NCBI RefSeq assembly: GCF_000760695.4
Contig: NZ_JHEG04000001.1
Coordinates: 7,849,123 to 7,913,122, forward strand
DNA length: 64,000 nt
Direction of reading: 5' to 3'
Source: Tolypothrix bouteillei VB521301
GTDB lineage: Bacteria > Cyanobacteriota > Cyanobacteriia > Cyanobacteriales > Nostocaceae
Shown one piece after another: positions 59,936 through 64,000 of this stretch (position 1 is the stretch's first letter; every line of letters starts with the position of its first letter). The position numbers were made by a program, and so were the translations under genes. The notes under the pieces are model-generated. The model was not told the origin of the DNA and ran no database searches. It worked only from the letters and a program-made list of their open reading frames with translations.

Positions 59936-62152
59936 ATTGCGTAGTGTATTGAGAACTGCGATCGCTCTTGGGGGAATAGCTGTAAACCGAATCAAAAAAT
60001 GATATCCGCTATCTCCCGATTGTTTGATGACTTTGGCATAGAAGTATTTTTCTTCTGTTTCCAGGTCTGCTTCAATTAATAATTTGAGTTTTAGATTGCT
60101 GAGGATGTCTAAAGAATGTGGCGATCGCAAATGCGCCCCTTTTTCTGAAAGACTCACTAATTCCCCCTGAAATACTGCTCCAACTGCGTGTTTTCCCTGC
60201 AAAACCGTATATTCCACTGGAACGACCTGCTCTAGATCGATGATGCCTTCATCATCTTGGGGTAAGAACAGGTTATAATCACCCCCAATGCCTCGAATTT
60301 CAAAAATTGTCACGGGTTCTTTCATGCCTTTAGGTTCTATTTGCAGCTGTCCGGTAACCTGGAGGTCAATATCAGCATCCTTGCGAGTATTTTCGGAAAT
60401 TAAAATTTGTCCCCCCACTGTATAAGATTCGATTCGAGCTGCCAAATTGACATGACTGCCAATAACTGTGTACTGGGCGCGTTTTTGAGAACCGATGTTC
60501 CCCGCCACAACCTCGCCTGTATTGATCCCAATTCCCATTTCGAGCATTGGTAAATTCATTTGCTGAATTTGTTCGTTCACGTGCTGCATTGCTAATTGCA
60601 TTCCTACAGCACAGGCGATGGCTCTTTGGGAATCATCATTACGATTTATGGGCGCACCAAACATGACAAAGATGCCATCACCCATAAAGTCACTAATTGT
60701 CCCTTTGTAGCGATCGATAACATCTGTCATGGCTCCTAAATAAAGATTGAGAACGTTGACGACTTGTTCGGGTGGTAATTGTTCGGAAAGAGCCGAGAAA
60801 CCTCTAAGGTCGGAGACAAGGACTGTGACTTTTTTTCGCTCTCCCCCTAACTTTAAACCAGAAGGAGTTTCTAATATATTTGCAAGTATTTCATTTGTCA
60901 GATAGCGACCGAGAGTTTTTCTCATTTCGGTAGCACTTTGGGCAAGATACTGGGTAACAGCGATCGCCGAGCCTGCTAATGCTAGCAGTGAAGGGACAAC
61001 GGGAATCCACCAACCAGCTAGAAACGCCATAAAGCTACCACCCAGCAGACAGCAACTGGCTAGGAAAATACTGACAATCGTGATATTTTTCTGAGTGTTA
61101 TTGTGTCGTTGCACCCAACACAAAGTGGCACCAAAGATTGCTGCAATTAAAATCAACAACCATTCTAGCACCTCAGGTAAGCATTTTATGAGTGGACGAT
61201 TATCCAAAGCCGCACTTAAAATTTGACTGATTAAATTAGCATGAATTGTTACACCCGCCATGCGTTTGGGGGAAGTTAATATATGACTGCTATAAGGCGT
61301 GTAGAATACATCTTTCAAACTTTCAGCAGATGCTCCAATTAATACCACCTTGCCACGCATTAAATCTGGCGGAATGCGGTCTTCTTGAACATTTGTGAGG
61401 GAAATTTTGGTAAACTGCTGTATCCCTCCCCGGTAATTTAACAGCACTTGGTAGCTACCAGCATCCGCTCGGACATAGCCCCCATCATTAGGTTCAAAAG
61501 TATAAAAAACACTTTCACCCAATTGCAAGTAATTGGAGTTACTTTTTGCTGGCTTTGCAGTAATCCCTTCAGGTTTTAAGTACAACAATGCGAGTTTTAA
61601 CCCAAAACTTTCAAGAGTCTCCTCCTCGTTTAAATTTAGATACAACAATCCGCGCCGAACTTTACCATCGCTGTCTAAGGGGAAATCGTTGGCTCCAATT
61701 TGCTGGCGTTGTTTGAGTATGGGAGAGGGATTGACCGCAGAACTGTCGGAAGTATCGGAAACTTTTTGTACTCCAATTATATTGGGAGTGGACTCAAAGA
61801 CCTCGCGCAGTTTTTGATGACCGGGCTCTACGGGTAAATCTCGATAGAGATCTAAACCTATGGCTCTAGGTTGCTGCTGTTTGATTTTCTCTAATACTCT
61901 AGCAAGCTCTCGATCGGATATGGGCCAATGACCTTGTTTGCGAATATCTGCTTCGTTAATATCAACTATCACAATACGTGTATCAACTGGCTCTCGAGGT
62001 CGGAGGAGAAAAAATTGATCCAGTGCTGCTAATTCTAATAATTGGAGTAATCCAGTTAAGCGGAGTGCGATTGTTAGGGCTGTAACACTGGGAAATGCAA
62101 ATAAAATAACCCGCCATTGCCAAATTCGCGGTTTCAGCTTTGTCCACATCAT
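59927..62152 (-). CDS. CHASE2-adenylate cyclase receptor with PilZ-like C-terminus
   Basis: Membrane receptor of 741 residues. Order: N-terminal helix (about 15-35), extracytoplasmic CHASE2 sensor (about 40-330), a set of about three membrane helices (about 330-405), class III cyclase domain (about 430-610) and a PilZ-like beta barrel (about 645-735; AVGAVFQGELVSLSEKGAHL). The metal-binding aspartates are D448 in VSDLRGFSAL and D492 in DFMGDGIFVMFGAP, 44 residues apart as in active cyclases, so cAMP production is expected. PilZ usually binds c-di-GMP through R-x4-R, which I do not see intact. It follows the divergent DUF928 gene on the same strand and a similar PilZ remnant lies 1.1 kb away. 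Confidence 0.92.
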   Translation of the reverse strand: MMWTKLKPRIWQWRVILFAFPSVTALTIALRLTGLLQLLELAALDQFFLLRPREPVDTRIVIVDINEADIRKQGHWPISDRELARVLEKIKQQQPRAIGLDLYRDLPVEPGHQKLREVFESTPNIIGVQKVSDTSDSSAVNPSPILKQRQQIGANDFPLDSDGKVRRGLLYLNLNEEETLESFGLKLALLYLKPEGITAKPAKSNSNYLQLGESVFYTFEPNDGGYVRADAGSYQVLLNYRGGIQQFTKISLTNVQEDRIPPDLMRGKVVLIGASAESLKDVFYTPYSSHILTSPKRMAGVTIHANLISQILSAALDNRPLIKCLPEVLEWLLILIAAIFGATLCWVQRHNNTQKNITIVSIFLASCCLLGGSFMAFLAGWWIPVVPSLLALAGSAIAVTQYLAQSATEMRKTLGRYLTNEILANILETPSGLKLGGERKKVTVLVSDLRGFSALSEQLPPEQVVNVLNLYLGAMTDVIDRYKGTISDFMGDGIFVMFGAPINRNDDSQRAIACAVGMQLAMQHVNEQIQQMNLPMLEMGIGINTGEVVAGNIGSQKRAQYTVIGSHVNLAARIESYTVGGQILISENTRKDADIDLQVTGQLQIEPKGMKEPVTIFEIRGIGGDYNLFLPQDDEGIIDLEQVVPVEYTVLQGKHAVGAVFQGELVSLSEKGAHLRSPHSLDILSNLKLKLLIEADLETEEKYFYAKVIKQSGDSGYHFLIRFTAIPPRAIAVLNTLRNTS

Positions 62153-62317
62153 TATTTTTTATCAAAAATTAGGAAACCGCAGATGCACGCAGATAAACCA
62201 ATTAAATGGAGTCATAAATAATACGATTTCCTGGAAAAAGTTAGACCATTTCTCCAAAATCAGACGACAGATTGAAAAAAGATTTGCAGTTGCAATAGGG
62301 GTGCTACTGTATCTCAA

Positions 62318-63088
62318 CTATTTCGGTGATGCATTTTCTGCCGTACAGCAATCGATCAATGGTTCTGAGGCGATCGCATTTAAACCAACTGATTTTAAAA
62401 ATTGTCTCCAATTCATCTTTACTTTTAAGTTTTGTGGCTCAGTACGGCGCAGCTGCACGAGAGTTGTTAATCCTTCATGCCAAATCCCTGCTTCTGCATA
62501 AATAGCAGGTAACTTCCACAAATCTGCCTTGGCTAAGGCTTCCGACAGGGGTAATTCTGCTTGAGTGCGTTCTACCCAGCCATCGACAAGAGGATTCTCG
62601 CTAGCGTCTTCAGCATTGCAAACAATGGTGAAATACCAGTGATAAGTTTTACCCACGGCAAGTGCGGGAGCACTATCGGGAATTTTAAAGCTAATGATTC
62701 CGGGTTTATTGGGAAGAGTCAGGGATGTTTCATATAATACTTCTCGATCTTTATCAGCTAGAAGTACAAACTTGGCTGTTTGGGCCGAAGATGAAGGTAC
62801 ATACCAAAAAAATGTTGGACGTTCAGCTAATGTCAGCCCCAATTTCTCTGAAGGCGTTAAGGGGGTTAGTTGTTTGTTTCCTTTTAGACAAGAGACACTG
62901 CGAGTCCCTCCACCAGCACTTGCAGGAGGTTTTCCCCGCTTTGGTGGCTTAAAAACTTGACTGATTTGCCATGTTTTAGGTGTGTGGTAACTCTGGTTCT
63001 GCGGTGTGAGAGCAGAGACCCGAAGGAAATTCCAACAAACAGGTAAGGAAAGGGCTGCAAGATACAAAGATGCTTGAATCCATTTCAT
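62318..63088 (-). CDS. DUF928 family exported protein
   Basis: Secreted protein of 256 residues with a signal peptide (KWIQASLYLAALSLPVCWNF, cleavage near residue 26). The DUF928 domain fills the rest: PPASAGGGTRSVSCLKGNKQ, the strand FFWYVPSSSAQTAKFVL, the middle GKTYHWYFTIVCNAEDASEN and the helical end ALAKADLWKLPAIYAEAGIW. In cyanobacteria the DUF928 gene is often beside a CHASE2 receptor and TPR/CHAT proteins; the cyclase is here 166 bases downstream on the same strand. The role is unknown. The start ATG is clear. Confidence 0.88.
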   Translation of the reverse strand: MKWIQASLYLAALSLPVCWNFLRVSALTPQNQSYHTPKTWQISQVFKPPKRGKPPASAGGGTRSVSCLKGNKQLTPLTPSEKLGLTLAERPTFFWYVPSSSAQTAKFVLLADKDREVLYETSLTLPNKPGIISFKIPDSAPALAVGKTYHWYFTIVCNAEDASENPLVDGWVERTQAELPLSEALAKADLWKLPAIYAEAGIWHEGLTTLVQLRRTEPQNLKVKMNWRQFLKSVGLNAIASEPLIDCCTAENASPK

Positions 63089-63215
63089 GTCGATATAAAT
63101 GCATGAGTTTTAGAGATTGACTCTATTATTGTTCCCAAAACTTGGGTCGAATATCGATCGTTCGAGGGCTTTTGGGAATGCTATAGCTAGTAAGCTAGAG
63201 AATAAAGGTGCTGTT

Positions 63216-64000
63216 ATGGCAAAATGGAGGGTATGTGATTTAATCCGATGGCATTCGCTTGTATTGCTAGCAGGTCGCACTAGTATTTTTTTTGCCAGCA
63301 TTTTGTTGTTTGTTGAATCAAGTTCTGTCACTGCCAAAGAATCTTGGGTAGTGAATGTTACACAACGATCGCAGACAAGTTTGCCAAATTCAACTCCTGC
63401 TGATGCTGAAAAATTGTTTCAAGAGGGAAAACAACTCTACGAGCAAGGAACAGCAGAATCTTTGCTACAAGCGATCGCCAAATTTGAAGCTGTACTTCCA
63501 CTGTATCGTAAATTGGGCGATCGCTCATCAGAAGCCTTCACCCTCGGTCATCTTGGTAAAATCTACTCAGATTTAGGACAGCAGAAAAAAGCACTGGATT
63601 ATTTAAATCAAACCCTATCACTGAGGCGACAGATAGGAGATAAAAAAGGACAAACGATTACTCTGAGTAACATTGGCAAAGTCTACTTAGATTCAGGAGA
63701 ACTCCAAAAAGCGTTGGACTATTTTCACCAAGCCCTGTTGCTCAAGCAACAGATGGGAGATAAAGCAGGAGAAGCTATCAGTCTTAACAACATTGGCAAT
63801 GTCTACTTAGATTTAGGCGATCCGCAAAAGGCATTGAATTATTTTCAACAATCTCTTTCCTTGAGGAAACAGGTGGGAGATAAACGAGGGGAAGCTCGTA
63901 CTCTTAATAATATTGGTTATGTCTACTTGGATTTTGGAGCACAGCAAAAAGCACTAGAATATTTCCGTCAATCTTTACCGTTGTATCAAAAAACAGGAGA
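63216..64000 (+). CDS. TPR-repeat protein, cut by the window end (probable CHAT-type)
   Basis: Starts at ATG 63216 (MAKWRVCDLIRWHSLVLLAG) and stays open to the last base, so the gene is partial (at least 261 residues). A hydrophobic signal segment (about 24-34; FFASILLFVESSSV) precedes a polar linker and then tetratricopeptide repeats of 40 residues from about residue 65, with the consensus N-I-G-x-V-Y-x-D-L-G-x-x-Q-K-A-L-x-Y-F-x-Q-[AS]-L. This repeat type is the usual N-terminal part of cyanobacterial CHAT-domain proteins; the CHAT part would lie beyond the window. It is divergent from the DUF928 gene and is probably functionally linked to it and to the CHASE2 cyclase. Confidence 0.85.
   Translation, partial: MAKWRVCDLIRWHSLVLLAGRTSIFFASILLFVESSSVTAKESWVVNVTQRSQTSLPNSTPADAEKLFQEGKQLYEQGTAESLLQAIAKFEAVLPLYRKLGDRSSEAFTLGHLGKIYSDLGQQKKALDYLNQTLSLRRQIGDKKGQTITLSNIGKVYLDSGELQKALDYFHQALLLKQQMGDKAGEAISLNNIGNVYLDLGDPQKALNYFQQSLSLRKQVGDKRGEARTLNNIGYVYLDFGAQQKALEYFRQSLPLYQKTG

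Noticed and set aside
1..64000. tRNA, rRNA, tmRNA or riboswitch genes
   Set aside because: I looked through the intergenic regions for cloverleaf signatures (GGTTCGAATCC-like) and known riboswitch cores and found none I could support. A covariance-model search would decide.

Overview
The window looks like chromosomal DNA of a filamentous, probably heterocyst-type (Nostocales-like) cyanobacterium. The evidence is NblA, Ycf66 and Nif11 homologues, frequent HIP1 octamers (GCGATCGC), heptameric short tandem repeats of the GGGGAYN/GGATAAA kind, many large signalling proteins with stacked Ser/Thr-kinase, GAF, histidine-kinase, receiver, CHASE2, FHA and SH3 parts, and many short interspersed palindromic repeats between genes. 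I do not name a species.

Layout. 0-7 kb: a GT4-like glycosyltransferase, a DUF6391 membrane protein, a small PedR-like LuxR regulator, a PfkB sugar kinase, a lipoate/biotin ligase-family protein, a YbjN protein and a Rieske oxygenase. 7-20 kb: a VapBC-like toxin-antitoxin pair, a zinc-ribbon Ser/Thr kinase, gnd, ycf66, ileS, an orphan ParA ATPase, a hybrid histidine kinase and an overlapping Tat-exported LD-carboxypeptidase. 20-27 kb: an unknown small gene with nblA, 1.4 kb of repeats, a CadD-type transporter, and a probable organosulfur or flavin-redox cluster (FAD protein, two-cluster ferredoxin, LLM monooxygenase). 27-36 kb: a TPR lipoprotein, an RNase D-like exonuclease, a HAD phosphatase fused to a HerA-like ATPase, and a second hybrid kinase. 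35-44 kb: SRPBCC and DUF924 proteins, Nif11, a kinase-FHA-SH3 protein, a lipoprotein, a methyltransferase, a cupin, an amidase with a Crp regulator, and an MpaB-type oxygenase.

44-49.4 kb is the accessory hot spot. It holds an orphan cas6 with an HTH-like tail and a stem-loop directly before its start codon, then a tightly coupled three-gene operon (DUF262 protein, AAA ATPase with a DUF3696 tail, unknown protein). The operon is flanked by direct repeats (a 77/78-bp module A and an exact 57-bp module B) and lies beside a 26-bp duplication of the 3' end of metF. This is the best candidate for an undescribed system, probably anti-phage or anti-plasmid defence.

49.3-64 kb: metF, trpS, a B12-binding radical SAM protein, an 1818-residue HstK-type dual kinase, a decayed PilZ fragment, a GNAT acetyltransferase, a CHASE2-adenylate cyclase-PilZ receptor, a DUF928 protein, and a TPR protein cut off by the window end.

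Functional links are mostly local. The DUF262/AAA operon, the FAD/ferredoxin pair, the amidase/Crp pair, the toxin-antitoxin pair and the histidine kinase/LD-carboxypeptidase overlap are the strongest co-transcription cases. No tRNA, rRNA, CRISPR array or intact transposase was recognised.
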